From Larix kaempferi (lineage: Eukaryota; Streptophyta; Pinopsida; Pinales; Pinaceae): a DNA stretch of 64,000 nt. A program made the position numbers and the translations under genes. Below the pieces are notes generated by a model. The model had not been told where the DNA came from. It worked only from the letters and a program-made list of their open reading frames with translations, and ran no database searches. The DNA lies in NCBI GenBank assembly GCA_027924585.1, contig BSBM01000361.1, positions 68,422,001 to 68,486,000 of the forward strand, read 5' to 3'. This document shows positions 20,639 to 31,356 of the stretch, in pieces. How positions within the stretch are numbered: position 1 is the first letter of the stretch; every line of letters starts with the position of its first letter.

Positions 20639-21911
20639 CTATGGAGACCTAGGAGACCTATCACGTCCCTCATCGGACTCCTCCCGCCGCTGGTGGTAAC
20701 ACATCACAGCTCGAACCACCTTGCGAAGAAGTCGACTGATACGACCAGGTACACCTACAGTATGACGCTGGAGGGGGTAAGGGACATCATCCATCCGCAT
20801 AGCAGGGATCCCATGGGTCAATCCCTGCAGGTTCCTCTCAATATCCCGCACACCTCCTGCCTCATCTTCATCTTCTTCTTCGACAGGATCAGCTTGACGA
20901 TCTACACCGCCACGACGTAGTGGTGAATATCCAGCTGGTCGTTGTGGTCCACGATCTGCAACATGCATACGAATATATATTAGAAGTCTTTTTACACATT
21001 CTAAAAAAGCATTAAAAATTAAATATTCAAAAAGAAAAATACATATCCATGGAGGTCATACCAGAGTTGTCCCAGTCATCATCTTCTGGCAAAGCCAAGT
21101 CAATATCCTCGCGGAAATCTACTCCTGAATAGGGATAGTCGTCGATCATGATTATCTGCTCCTCTAGCCAAGAGAAGAAGTCCTCTCCAAAAGCTAGCCG
21201 CTGAGGCCCTCCAAGGCGCCCGGCATAGTCGCTCCATCGAGCCATCCATGGCTCAGTAGGTGGGCGAGGATGCATAGATATCTGCGGACGTAGTAATGGC
21301 ACCCTTGCCAGGAAGAAAGTGACCAAGATACTCCCATAGCCAAACTGGGTATTTTTCCCAGTTCTACATTTATGCACCTGTTCCTTCATATGGGACAGCA
21401 CTGCATCACACCAGTTGAAGACCGTTCCTCCCATGCACTCTGCTGCGAGATTTACATGTGTGCGGGTTGCCTGATGTGGGCTCATGCTTCCTGCTGCACG
21501 TGTAATAGTGAATAGCAAAGTTTTGAAAGGAAGATTTGTGACCTCTTTTATGGCCACTTTCCCACTCTTCTTACTCGAACCCACCTGACAATATCGAGCA
21601 ATTAAATCATCCGTGCTCGAGTCTGAAGCACTGTACCCGGTAAGATTCGGCCGGGCCCCTCTTTTCGAGAGGCCCGTGAGGAAGTAGATGTCTTCAAGTT
21701 GAATTTCAAGCACGTGCTCTCCTACTCGGAAAGCTTCGATATCAGGATCCCACAATTGAATGAGGTGAGTAAGTAGTTTGGGTTGTTGGCGGATTCCTTT
21801 AGTCTTGAAAAACTTTAGCAAACCACATTCTCTCAATGCGGTCACGGTGGGTAAGTGATTTTCGGCCCTAAAATCATCCGTTTCATGCTCCCTCTCTTTC
21901 CAACTCACCAT
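20639..21911 (-). CDS. Element B antisense two-exon plant mobile domain (PMD)-like protein
   Basis: Exon 1 is 21911-21062 (ATG start MVSWKERE). Exon 2 is 20955-20639. The predicted intron of 106 bases has donor TCTG|GTATGA and acceptor ATGTTGCAG|AT. The exons sum to 1167 bases, 388 residues plus stop. Exon 1 has PMD landmarks: LLKFF, LWDPDIEAFRV, DIYFLTGL, ARYC, FLARVPLLRP and DDYPYSGVDF. Exon 2 starts DRGPQRPAG, is rich in acidic and Arg residues, and has a helix-like LLRKVVRAVM stretch. Element I has the same gene with the intron at the same place and phase. PMD proteins such as Arabidopsis MAIN/MAIL1 act in transposon silencing and gene expression, and PMD sequences are known in plant transposons. 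The role here is unknown. The gene is tail-to-tail with aRNH. Confidence 0.8.
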
Positions 21912-24296
21912 TTTGCCTCAAACAAGTTGCAAATCCCTGCAAAAAGGCAAACAAAGTAATTAGTGGCTATTTAACAACTTGCTTCTAGCAAAAATTTGAG
22001 GAAAAATTGATTTTTCAAATTCAATTTTCGCACGTGCCGCGCCTGGAGGACACCATACAGCGCGGCACTGTTGAACAGTGCCGCGTTTCACGATAGGGGT
22101 CCCACGCGGCAGTACGGCAGGCGATTCTTGCCAAAAGGGCTTGCCAAAAAATTAATTTTTCCCTGGTGAAAGTAAAAATTTCTTGCATGAAATGAAAGAG
22201 GGGTTCAAGCACTCTTACCTGGCACAGACGGCGGTCGAAATGGTGTCCCAGAACTCTCGGTATCGATCCTTGAAATTTTGCTCCAAAATGGGTAAAAATG
22301 TCTCCTTTGGGTAAAAATCACAAATGAATAGTAATTTCTATTTTTACCATGTTTTATATAGCATTTTTCCACATTTTTTAATTAATTAATTACTATTTCA
22401 AAATTAATAAACCCTTATTCATATTACTAATGTCCGATTTTTGAGCATTTATTGACAGGATCTGCGGTAAAAATGGGATACAGTCATACTGGTATTTGTT
22501 CGTAATTTGACCTTCATATTGATCCCACTTTATCTTTTTCGTGCTCTGGATTTAAAACTTGAAAAAGATTCCAAGCGCTTTCACACCTGTGTCGTGCTTG
22601 TCAAACGCAAGTAAACGGTGTCGAGTACGGTCAGCTTTACTCATGCTCGTTAAACGATGAGGAAAGTATTATCCTGGTTGTATTTTATTCTTTTTTCGGG
22701 CCAGAATAATTAATTTTTACAAAAAAGACCATAGGAGTCCATAGTTAAGCTCTTTTCAGACTCCTTAAAATTGAAAAGATTGCCAAGTGATCTTGACTCT
22801 TTCACACTTGTAAAAGTATTTGAAAGGTCGTCTATTCGGTGATAGGTTACCCCTTTTTCGGCCCGTCTAGACTATTTACGAGAAAGGTATACCTCAGTCA
22901 ATCTCGGCTGGGAGAGTTCTCTCGGGAATCGTTTTACACTTTTTCGGGATCGAGAGACTAAATTTTACGAAAAAGTACATTATGGAGCTTCCTTTAAGTT
23001 TTTTAGGCTCTCTAAATATGAAAAACTACCGAGTTTTCCTTCCTTGGGCTCGTTAAAGTATTAACATCGAAGGACCCACTTTGGGACGAACCCCTCCTTT
23101 CTCAGGTTCGCAAAACATGTGAGATTGGACTCATCCACAAGATGAGCTACACCGAGCATCTGTTATCCTCTTCAAGCTCGTAAAACAAGAAAGAGGTACT
23201 CGTCCATCATGTCGGGGAAATATGGGGGAACAAGTCAAGTTTATCTATGGCAGCTTGTCAGTCGTTACCTTTGAACATGGCATGTGTCCATCTCTTGTCT
23301 ATATTTGGGTGTCCGTTTTTCATTGAGTCATAGTCATCATTATGGGTCGTCTCCATGGCCACGAGTCCACTCATCTGACGTCTATCCTCCATTCATCAAT
23401 AATCCCTGCTGCCAAGTCTTGTTACATGCCGTTATATGTTCAAAGGGTTGCATTGTATCGAGTCATTCACTGTGTCAGATCTCCGCTGTGTCAGTACATA
23501 TTTCATTACTTCATCATCCTATCATATGTGCCGATTTCGTGTCGATGATGTGGGAATCATCATGGCCCACCTTCGACGAGTCTATTCCTGTCGACACCAA
23601 ATCACCATCCAGGAATTGGACTTAGAAATCAACCATTAGTACCTTGGTACCTGCATGCCTCAATGGCAGGTTTCCTCGTGTTTGACAGCAGGTTCACATC
23701 ATTGACTTCTGATCAAGCAATCTCTCGGATGCTCGACATCAACTCATTTATTCGCATTTCGTTGAGATGTACTATTGATACCTTGGGAATCATTGTCATT
23801 ATCGGTGATCTCCCTCGCATTTGTTAACGGTCCACATCATTGACCGGTAATCAAATGGTTTCTTCCATGTTCGACTTCAACATCTTGTAATCACATGGTT
23901 AGATTTGTATCTTTATGCGATCGGGTAGAAGACCCTGGGTGCATCACTGTATCTTGACTGCGTCCAGGCTGCGATGGAGATGTCTCTTGTATTGTCACAC
24001 AGATCCACTTATTGTATTGGTCGTGGCTGTGTCATTACTGTCTCATGGATCTACGATTGTTCATAGTAGCCATGATCTGTCCACAGTTTACATTATTTCA
24101 GTACTCATGGATCTGCAATGTATTGGTCGGCAGCCATGCTTTGAGTCATTTGTTTCCGAGCATGGGAATGCCCGCCTCGGTGGTATATCTAACACTTTGT
24201 TTCCATTTCAGCTCCGTGTCGCTCTCCTCGATGCTATCTCTGCACATTTTATTCGTAAAGTCTTTCGGCCATCAGTCCCTTCTGACCTCACACTTT
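21912..24296 (+). other. Element B 3' region (leader and promoter side of the antisense gene)
   Basis: This is 2.4 kb without a convincing sense gene. Short open frames near 23284-24300 have no recognisable domains and no counterpart in element I. From about 22680 to 23110 the sequence has spaced blocks (TTTTTCGGGCC, TTTACGAAAAAG, GGAGTTT, AAGCTCTTTTCNGACTCC) that recur in element I at 34280-34620, so this is conserved 3' element sequence. It must contain the start of the antisense PMD transcript. Confidence 0.65.
22034..22111. repeat. GC-rich inverted repeats upstream of the antisense PMD gene of B
   Basis: Two units, GTGCCGCG..GCGCGGCAC at 22035-22068 and AGTGCCGCG..CGCGGC at 22077-22110, begin 44 bases apart. 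They are the same type as the units in B's LTRs (9869-9937) and leader (10885-11005). They lie 125 bases upstream of the PMD ATG, so they fall in its transcript leader or promoter. Confidence 0.75.
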
Positions 24297-24306
24297 AGGG
24301 GGCATC
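24297..24306 (+). other. Element B polypurine tract
   Basis: TTTAGGGGGCATC abuts the 3' LTR. A G-rich purine run directly before the LTR is the primer for plus-strand DNA. The trailing CATC is atypical. Confidence 0.65.
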
Positions 24307-25248
24307 TGTTATACCTCTATATTTCACGGTGTCGCATCCCCATCACAACACATTTCGACGACACTTTCCCTACTGTTTTGAACCTTCCAGAAGAGACAGA
24401 TGATGAGTCAACCTGGAAGGTAAATCCACCCTGCCAAGTTTTGACCCACCTTGGACTTTATTTCCTTACACTACCGCGCCCTGCCAGCTTGACAAAACGC
24501 GGCACAGTGCCGCGCTCTGTATCATTTGCAAAGCGCGGCACCCTTTTAATAGTTTTTGCCCTTGACTTGTGGGATCTTGGATTTTTCGAAGATGATGGAA
24601 GATTGGGTTCCTTGATTCGATCCCAACTCACCTCCTTCGATTAGAAACCCTGATCCACTTATCCCTCCTTAGATCCACCTATCTCTCTTGTTGGTTAACC
24701 TCACCATTCATTATAAAAGAGAGGCATGCCATTTGGAAAGGGGAAGGACTCTTGAGAGCATCAAACTTATGTTCTTGCAGCATTGTGGAGATAGCTAAGA
24801 GGAGAAGACACTTGGAGTTGGAGGATTGGCTTGGGCATCAAGCACCCTTTGTAAGTAATCTTCAAGTTGTAATGGAATAACTTGTCTTGTTTTCCCAAAT
24901 CGTTTGTGTTAATCTTGTTTTAATCACATGATTTGTATCTCTTACAGATTTAGATCCTAACTCATGTTTCAGATTGCTAGAGAATAGTGCATACTTGTAT
25001 TTTGGTTACTCTTTGACAGGTTCATTGGTGAAGACTTGGAGCTTGGAGCAAACACCAAAAACAAAGCACTTGGACATAAGGTCAGTTAAAATCCTTTGCT
25101 CTCTTCAGCATTTTAATACTGAAATGTATGTTAGATCTAGGGATTCAAGGTTGCATTTGTTTTGTCTGTTCTTAGTCTAGAGCTAGTTAGATCCTACTTT
25201 AGCCTAAGGGAGTTTTGACTTATCCGTAGGGCAGAATTCCACATAACA
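24307..25248 (+). mobile_element. Element B 3' LTR
   Basis: It is the 942-bp copy of 9703-10644 with two single-base differences by eye. GCATG, the target duplication, follows it. Confidence 0.96.
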
Positions 25249-25299
25249 GCATGCATGGGTTATCACACTGAGCTGCTTCCATTTATTTAACAAAGGCTC

Positions 25300-25733
25300 T
25301 GTTAGGAACCCATGTCTTTACTTTGTTAGTATATTGTTGTTGGACGCATATGCTTTGTAAGTCGTCCCGTAGTATTTGTTGATCCATAGTTTATATTAGC
25401 CCATAGTATTGACCCATAGTATTGGACGCATATGCTTTGTAAGTCGTCCCATAGTATTATATGTCCCATGGTTTTGACTCATAGTATTAGCGCCTAGACT
25501 TAGCCCATGGTTTGTATTGACACATTGTATTGACCCATGGTATTGGCGCCTAGACTTAGTATATAAGTGTGTGTTGAGGCCTATGAAGGCATCGTGAAGT
25601 TAATTGTATTGAGTTTGCTCAAAGGAGGTTGCCCCCTTGAAGTGGCCCGTGATCAATATAAAAGTGATTATGAGTTCTATTATTTCTGATATCTCGTGTA
25701 TTTGCATTAATTAATTATTGTAGGTTCATCACA
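25300..25733 (+). mobile_element. Element H 5' LTR
   Basis: TGTTAGGAACC...TTCATCACA is 434 bp and ends two bases before the primer site. It holds an internal direct repeat about 82 bases apart (GGACGCATATGCTTTGTAAG at 25342 and 25424) and two GCGCCTAGACTTAG copies. The 3' LTR is not in the window, so the left end rests on TG and the primer site only. Confidence 0.7.
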
Positions 25734-25735
25734 TC

Positions 25736-25747
25736 TGGTATCGGAGC
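25736..25747 (+). other. Element H primer binding site (initiator Met tRNA)
   Basis: TGGTATCGGAGC is a close variant of TGGTATCAGAGC, the plant initiator-Met tRNA complement, two bases after the LTR. Confidence 0.85.
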
Positions 25748-26719
25748 ACTTTCTTGGGCTCGTTGGGTGGAATTTCTGCCAAAAAAAATTTCGCATCTGT
25801 TGCAGCTTCAGATTTGGGAATAATCCCTATCCGCTTAACTGTGGGAAGTACTTGGGCATAAGCCCTAAAACTCATTGTGAGGAGTACCACAGGAACCCCA
25901 AAGTAGTTGGCCCATTGAGAGGACCTGCCAGCGAAAAGGGAAACGACCCCTACCTAATTGACTAGTTCCCACCTGTGAGGTAAACCAAGAGTTGTCATTT
26001 GTGGCAAAGCAGTTATCAGTTTTGCCTGAGCCGTGGAGTGAGGGGTACTTCCCCAATACGCAAGCCGTCAGACAGCATTGGTGGCCGAGTGAAACACCTG
26101 AACTGTTAGGAATCCGTACATACCTGGGGTCCATATCTATTTTCAGTTGAACTGTTGCCGATCACTTCCGCTCCAGATACAACCGTTTCAGATCTATTCT
26201 GAAAGTCGTTCTAGATCCAGTCGCCATTTCAGATCCCGCCATTTTCGATCCCTTCCACGCCGTTTTAGATCCATCTGTTGTGGATCCCTTCCGTGTTGTT
26301 GTTGCCAATCCATTTCTGAAAAATAAAAATAAAAATAAAATAAAATTTGTTTTTCGGCCATATCTCCCTTGTTTCAACTCTGTTTTCCCTGAAACTTCAC
26401 TGACATCCCTGCAATCCCATTCTGCATATTTCATTCCTGAAGACCCTATCCCAAATTCCACTTCCCAAGACCAGAAATCCCACATTTGTCTATTTTTAGG
26501 GTTTGCCATAACTTCTTCAATTTTCACCCGATTGCCTTCAAATTTTACCATAGAGTTCCCGCTTCTGAAATTCCCATTTTTTGCTTCCCTGTCCCTCAAA
26601 AAGCATCGAGATTTTTTCCCAAATCCAAATTTCCCCTTACTAAATAAGCTTATGTTTGTGTTTTTCTATCCATTCCGCCCCCCCCCCCCCCCCACAAAAA
26701 AAATAAAAAATTACTGGTT
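25748..26719 (+). other. Element H leader
   Basis: There is about 1 kb without a gene between the primer site and gag. A 16-C run at 26678-26693 followed by an A-rich stretch lies just before the gag ATG. The frames at 26162-26744 have no recognisable domain. Confidence 0.6.
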
Positions 26720-28251
26720 ATGGTTGTCACTCGCACAGGAGTAAACACCATGGAGGAAGCACTTGTAGCCATCCAAACCAAACTCCAAGATCTGGATGAA
26801 AAATTTCTCAGCCTCCATCTTCAGCATTCAGCCATGAACAATAACCGACAGCCAGAATCTTTTGCATCCACCGGGTTCTCTTCTTCCAGCAATTTTTGTG
26901 GGCCGAAGCTTGATTTTCCTCACTTCAATGGTACTGATCCGACTGGATGGATATACCGAGCAGAACAATATTTCAGTTTGCATAATAATTTTGATGTCTA
27001 GAAAGTTCCACTTGCATCCTTTCATTTGGAACAGGAAGCCCTTCAGTGGTACCGTTGGTACATAAAAGCTCATCCTGAGCCAAACTGGACTGATTTTTGC
27101 CAACTCCTTTTGCCACGATTTGGTCCTAGTGCTTTTGACAACTTCACAGGATCACTCACTAAACTTTACCAAACTGGCACAGTGAGAGAGTATCAAACGG
27201 ATTTTAGAAACTAGCCAATCACATAGAAGGATTGTCTGATGAATTCTACAGGAGTTGTTTTATTAGTGGTCTCAAGGATGAAATCCGCTCAGAGGTCAAA
27301 ATGTTTTGTCCCAACACAATGATGGAATTCCTAGGGTTGGCTAAGCTGACCGAGGACAAGATCGTAGCTCAACAACGCTCCAAACCCACCTTTGTTCCCT
27401 TCAGAAATATGGGTTCCCAACAACCTCCCATCACTCTTGCTCCTCAACCAACTCCTATCAAGCAATTGACCGAAACAGAGATGCAGGCACACCGAGAAAA
27501 AGGGCTTTGTTATAATTGTGATGAGAAATTCACTCAGGGACATAGATGTGTTCAACAAAAGCTCTATCTCTTGGATGTGGATTCTCCGCCTGCCTCAGAA
27601 CTTGATGAAGAAGCTCCAGATACAGTAGATGATCAGGTTGACATTCAACATCCGCCTATTGACACCCTATCTCAGGATGACCCACCCGAGATCTCTCTCC
27701 ATGCTGTAACCGGCATCACCACCCCACAAACAATGCAAGTCAGGGGATACTTCAAGAAGCTCCCTCTTACCATACTCATTGATTCTAGTAGCACTCATAA
27801 CTTCATTAATCCTCGGATTGCCAAACAGGTTGATTGTTTTGTCCATCCTTGCTCCAACTTTGAAGTCATGGTTGCCAATGGGGGCACCTTACCTTGCAAG
27901 GGGAAGTGTCACAATGTGCATATCTCTATGGAAGATTATAACCTGTGCTCTCACATGTTTGCCTTGTCCTTAGGCGGATGTGATGTGGTTTTGGGCATTC
28001 AATGGTTATGCACACTTGGCCCCATCTTATGGGATTTTGCTGAACTTTGGATGCAGTTTTCAGTCAATGGGGCACAACACAAATTTATGGGCTTACAACC
28101 AAGGTCTCTCTGCATCATCAGTTCACATCGCCTGGAAAAAATACTTAAGAAGAATTCACATTGTGTCATTGCTCAGCTCCATTCCATTCAGATGCACCCA
28201 TCAACAGTCTCCACTACTTCCTTGGATAGATATGTAGGTGTCTTTTCTTAA
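26720..28251 (+). pseudogene. Element H gag-protease, broken
   Basis: It starts at ATG 26720 (MVVTRTG). The gag core has PKLDFPHFNG, GWIYRAEQYF and WYRWYIKAHPEPNW. An in-frame TAG near 27000 and a frameshift near 27214 break it. The zinc knuckle CYNCDEKFTQGHRC is CX2CX8C with His before the last Arg-Cys, as usual in this group. The protease has LIDSSSTHNFI, where the catalytic DSG has become DSS, then VVLGIQWL. The frame ends at a TAA at 28249-28251, just where the link to RT is expected (YVGVFS). Confidence 0.85.
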
Positions 28252-28319
28252 CCAATGAGCTTGTTGCCTTCAAGAGACCTTTCCGGTAAGAATTTAGCTG
28301 CATCTACCTCTCAGCAGTA

Positions 28320-28692
28320 AATGATGACTATTTTGCATATAGTACAGAAGTGGCATCCATCCCTATTGGGGAATTATTTCTGCATCAAGACTGATCTCCA
28401 GAGTCTGGAAACTTTCCTGGAACAACGGGTCTCCTCCCCAACACACCTGAAATGGGTTATCCAACTCATGGGTTATGACTATGCGACCACTTACTAGAAG
28501 GGTAAGGACAATATGGTGGAAGATGCTCCTCCTCGCACATTTGATGACCTAGTTTCTCTTACAGCTATTTCTCTGCTTGTTCCAAATTAGTTGCAATCTG
28601 TTCAACGGGACTATCTCTTCTATGAACTCCATGCTTCTTCATCAGTAGGGCACTCTGGGTTCCTCAAAACATATGAGAAGGAACAATGTAAC
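28320..28692 (+). pseudogene. Element H RNase H remnant
   Basis: The frame reads VQKWHPSLLGNYFCIKTDLQSL, then a KWVIQLMGYDY block, KGKDNMVEDAPPR and VGHSGFLKTYEKE. These match the C-terminal half of Ty3 RNase H and the first half of the integrase zinc site. Two in-frame stops occur (near 28496 and 28590). RT and the N-terminal RNase H half are missing between 28260 and 28340. Element I begins inside the zinc site. Confidence 0.8.
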
Positions 28693-29144
28693 TGTTAACA
28701 CCCAAAAAGTGTTCACTACCTCATTACCACATTATATGGCTCATTTGTCCATTTTCCTACCATTTTTCCCTTAAAATCCCAAAAAATCCCATTAAAAAGC
28801 CTCCAAAAGGCCTAAAAAGCCTCCAAAAGGCCTAAAATGCCTCCAAAAGGCCACAAAACCCTCAAAATAGCCTAAAAAAGGCGAAAAAAAACCCCCTTTT
28901 CCTCCAAAAATAGCAAAAATCCCCTAAAAAGGGAATAAAAAATATAAAATAATGAGGAAAAGGAGGAAAAAACCCTATACAGCTGCCCAAAACCATATGT
29001 TCCCTAAAACCATGGGTCAGCACTCCACCACCAAAAAACTATAAATAGGTGATGGAGATCCCTTATTCCATATCCACAATCACAAGCACCCTTACTCTGC
29101 CAAAATCTCTCTCGAAACCCTAGTTCACCATTGAACTACTTTCA
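28693..29144 (+). mobile_element. Element I LTR remnant with promoter
   Basis: TGTTAACACCCAAAAAG starts it. A 20-base tandem repeat (CTCCAAAAGGCCTAAAAAGC, three copies) lies at 28801-28860. TATAAATA is at 29040-29047, 347 bases in, close to B's 405. The usual R-U5 part, primer site and leader are absent, because coding sequence starts about 100 bases after the TATA. This is a deletion from LTR into gag. Confidence 0.6.
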
Positions 29145-29348
29145 CCTTGAGAGCCACTTTTGGCCCACCCCCCGTCATCTACGCCCGAAGTCTCTGACTT
29201 ATGTACCTTGTCCCACGACAACCTACCACCTAATACTCAACCACCCTTGTTGCCAAAACCACCATTGGTACCTAGCCACATTGGTGTTACACCGATCCAT
29301 ACGATCCCCTTCCTAGTCCCTCCATCGGGAGTAGTAAGCGCCCCGGTC

Positions 29349-30752
29349 ATGGCTACCCTTAGCCTCCCTGGGTTAACCTTGGGATTACCTGTATGGTATC
29401 TTTCGCCTCCCGTTCGCCCGCCGACACCAGATGTCGTCCTCCAGCCGGTGCAACCCATGGCTACTACCACTCAGCCACCTCCCGGTGTCTCTACCCCTTC
29501 GTCCTCCACGACACCTCTTCCTACTCCCAAACCCACTGGGGGCAGAGGTCCACAACCTTACACTGCTGTACCACCTCCCAAGACAGTAAAAAACCCTCCA
29601 GTCTTTCTTGCTCCTCCCAAATGCTCACTGTGCGACGAGTTGGGCCATGCGACCCACCAATGCCCACAGTTACCCGCATTGCAGAAGCACATGCAAATGC
29701 TCGATGATGACCCCAACATCCCAACTGTCGAACTAAACCCCACTCCTAAGCCTAGAGATAAGTCCCTACGTACCAACCACTCCTGCGCCATCTGCGGTAT
29801 TTACGGACACTATTCACATCACTGTCCCGATCTCCCGGATTACAGAGCGGCTCTCTATGAGATGAACAATCTGGATCTTGAGACGGCACCACCTACCATT
29901 GAGGAGATCTACCCCCCAGTCTCCCCCCCTTCTGAAGAGGTTAATATCATCTACATGATCTCTTCAACCACCACTTCCACTACCATTCCCTCGTCAACCG
30001 ATTTGACGACGCAAACTTTCCGTACCGATGAGGAAGTTCTTGAGGCCCTGACTGCCCCGGATTATCCCTGGGACGATATGCACCATCGTTCCTATTTCAT
30101 CCCAGAAGAATCCTCCTCTAGCACAGCTAACCAATTCACAGTTGAGTCTAAAGACTTCCTCCCCACCAAGGTTGACTGGTTCAAGGACCTTATCCCTGCT
30201 CCTGATGCCTTCGAGGAGGGAAACATGGCCAACATCTCACCTGTCATCCAAGTTGATATTGCTGCTCCAGGTCGTGCCCCTGAACTCATTACTTTAGGAG
30301 CATTCTGCAGTAAACAAGAGATTGAGGACTACATAAACCTTTTCAAAGAATTCCGTGATGTCTTTGCCTGGTCCTATACCGAAATGCCTAGTCTTGACCC
30401 TGCCATTATAGAGCACCACATTGACACATGGCCTGATGTAACCGCCGTTCGTCAGAAACAACATCCTCTTCCTCCCTCAAAGTTCCCAGGATATGCCCCT
30501 GAACTCATCACTTTAGGAGCCTCCTGCAGCGAGCGGGAGATTGAGGATTATACACAACTCTTCCAAGAGTTCCGTGATGTCTTTGCTTGGCCCTCTAACG
30601 GAATGCCTGGGTTCAACCCCGTCATTCTCAAACATCACATAGACACACGGCCAGAGGAACTCCATGTTCATACCGAAACCAACTCTGAAGGCCTCCCTTT
30701 ACGCAACCCCCATGACGGGTTGCATCCTACGGAATCTCTATCCATAGAATAA
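29349..30752 (+). CDS. Element I fused Gag zinc-knuckle/pre-RT/Pol-tail protein
   Basis: The first ATG is at 29349 and gives 467 residues; the frame is open from 29145. The N-terminal third is Pro/Thr-rich like B's gag. Two CX2CX4HX4C zinc knuckles follow (CSLCDELGHATHQC and CAICGIYGHYSHHC, about 95-170 residues from the ATG). Then comes the pre-RT segment (LFKEFRDVFAWSYTEMP), which is tandemly repeated (LFQEFRDVFAWPSNGMP; about 30274-30490 and 30493-30650). The end EGLPLRNPHDGL resembles the last residues of B's Pol (GTPLARPRNGL). Capsid core, protease, RT, RNase H and integrase are gone without a frame break. It may act as an RNA-binding or packaging protein, or be a fortuitous fusion. Confidence 0.7.
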   Translation: MATLSLPGLTLGLPVWYLSPPVRPPTPDVVLQPVQPMATTTQPPPGVSTPSSSTTPLPTPKPTGGRGPQPYTAVPPPKTVKNPPVFLAPPKCSLCDELGHATHQCPQLPALQKHMQMLDDDPNIPTVELNPTPKPRDKSLRTNHSCAICGIYGHYSHHCPDLPDYRAALYEMNNLDLETAPPTIEEIYPPVSPPSEEVNIIYMISSTTTSTTIPSSTDLTTQTFRTDEEVLEALTAPDYPWDDMHHRSYFIPEESSSSTANQFTVESKDFLPTKVDWFKDLIPAPDAFEEGNMANISPVIQVDIAAPGRAPELITLGAFCSKQEIEDYINLFKEFRDVFAWSYTEMPSLDPAIIEHHIDTWPDVTAVRQKQHPLPPSKFPGYAPELITLGASCSEREIEDYTQLFQEFRDVFAWPSNGMPGFNPVILKHHIDTRPEELHVHTETNSEGLPLRNPHDGLHPTESLSIE

Positions 30753-30851
30753 CTCGCGGCCCCATTTTGGTCCGCATTGTACAGTTTGCTCTCTTTTTGT
30801 TTTTCACTTTTTTACCATCATCTTACATTCATCCTTTCTGCATGATTACAG

Positions 30852-31280
30852 ATGGACCACTTTCCACCTCATTACACTGACTTCGCTGACGGCGCAAGTC
30901 GTTGGTCTCCCAACCTGGCTTCTGCAGCATGGGTCTTGTACTCCCCTTCCAACGAGATGATTCACCTTGACGGAATATGTATAGGCGCTGCTACCAATAA
31001 ACAGGCGGAGTATGATGCTGTGACCGGTCTCCTGACTGCCGCCCTCCAAATAGGCATAAGTCACCTTCATGTGTTCCTTGACTCCCAGCTACTTGTCTCC
31101 CAGCTCAACAACTGCTACCAGGTGCGTGATCCCTGCCTTTTTAGAAAATTCCTGCGCACAAAACAACTCAGTAGACAATTTGGATCCATCACATTCACAC
31201 ATGTCCCCAGAGCCCAAAATAGTGTCGCAGACCAAATGGCCAACAACATCCTAGACTGGCATATCAATCACACCATGTAA
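30852..31280 (+). CDS. aRNH: Element I additional RNase H (aRNH)
   Basis: The 142-residue protein starts at ATG 30852, directly after a pyrimidine-rich stretch ending TTACAG, a likely 3' splice site as in B. Catalytic acids are all present: FADGASR (D), KQAEYDAV (E), VFLDSQL (D) and VADQMAN (D). It shares DGASR, NLASAAWV-YSP and ILDWHI/L with B's aRNH. It remains intact in an element that has lost its polymerase, so it may act in trans or be selected for itself. Confidence 0.93.
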   Translation: MDHFPPHYTDFADGASRWSPNLASAAWVLYSPSNEMIHLDGICIGAATNKQAEYDAVTGLLTAALQIGISHLHVFLDSQLLVSQLNNCYQVRDPCLFRKFLRTKQLSRQFGSITFTHVPRAQNSVADQMANNILDWHINHTM

Positions 31281-31356
31281 CATCATGCATCATCATCACA
31301 TAGCATCTCATAAAAATATATCAAAATCCAAAAAAGATTGCATCGCATCCACATTT

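Larger units (their letters stand above)
9703..25248 (+). mobile_element. Element B: full-length Ty3/gypsy Tat-lineage retrotransposon with aRNH and antisense PMD gene
   Basis: Two 942-bp LTRs (TGTTATACC...CATAACA) bound it. GCATG is duplicated at 9698-9702 and 25249-25253. Order: LTR, primer site, leader, gag-pro, pol (RT, RNase H, integrase), separate aRNH ORF, convergent antisense PMD gene, 3' region, polypurine tract, LTR. The LTRs differ at two positions by eye (LTR offset 247: A/G; offset 467: G/T), so insertion was recent. The total of 15.5 kb is typical of large Tat/Ogre elements. The main reading frames are open. The one point of doubt is the gag-pro/pol frame change. Confidence 0.96.
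25300..28692 (+). mobile_element. Element H: internally deleted Ty3/gypsy element, chromovirus-like
   Basis: LTR, initiator-Met primer site and a gag-protease region are followed directly by RNase H remnants, so RT was lost. The start of element I (28693) cuts it off after the H2C2 region. Gag with the knuckle CYNCDEKFTQGHRC and the LGIQWL protease end are typical of plant chromoviruses. Several stops and frameshifts make it non-functional. Confidence 0.8.

Noticed and set aside
21036-21050. Loss of the splice donor in B's antisense gene (GAT ATG TAT aligned to I's GGT ATG TAT)
   Set aside because: The homologous donor is 15 bases upstream (TCTG|GTATGA at 21062/21061), with the same codon split and phase as in I, so splicing is intact.
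23284-24298. Overlapping sense frames of 67-127 codons before B's 3' LTR
   Set aside because: No domain, no similarity to element I, overlapping each other in different frames; treated as non-coding 3' region.
26678-26693. Run of 16 C followed by an A-rich stretch as a functional signal
   Set aside because: Simple homopolymer in a decayed element leader; likely replication slippage or a sequencing artefact.
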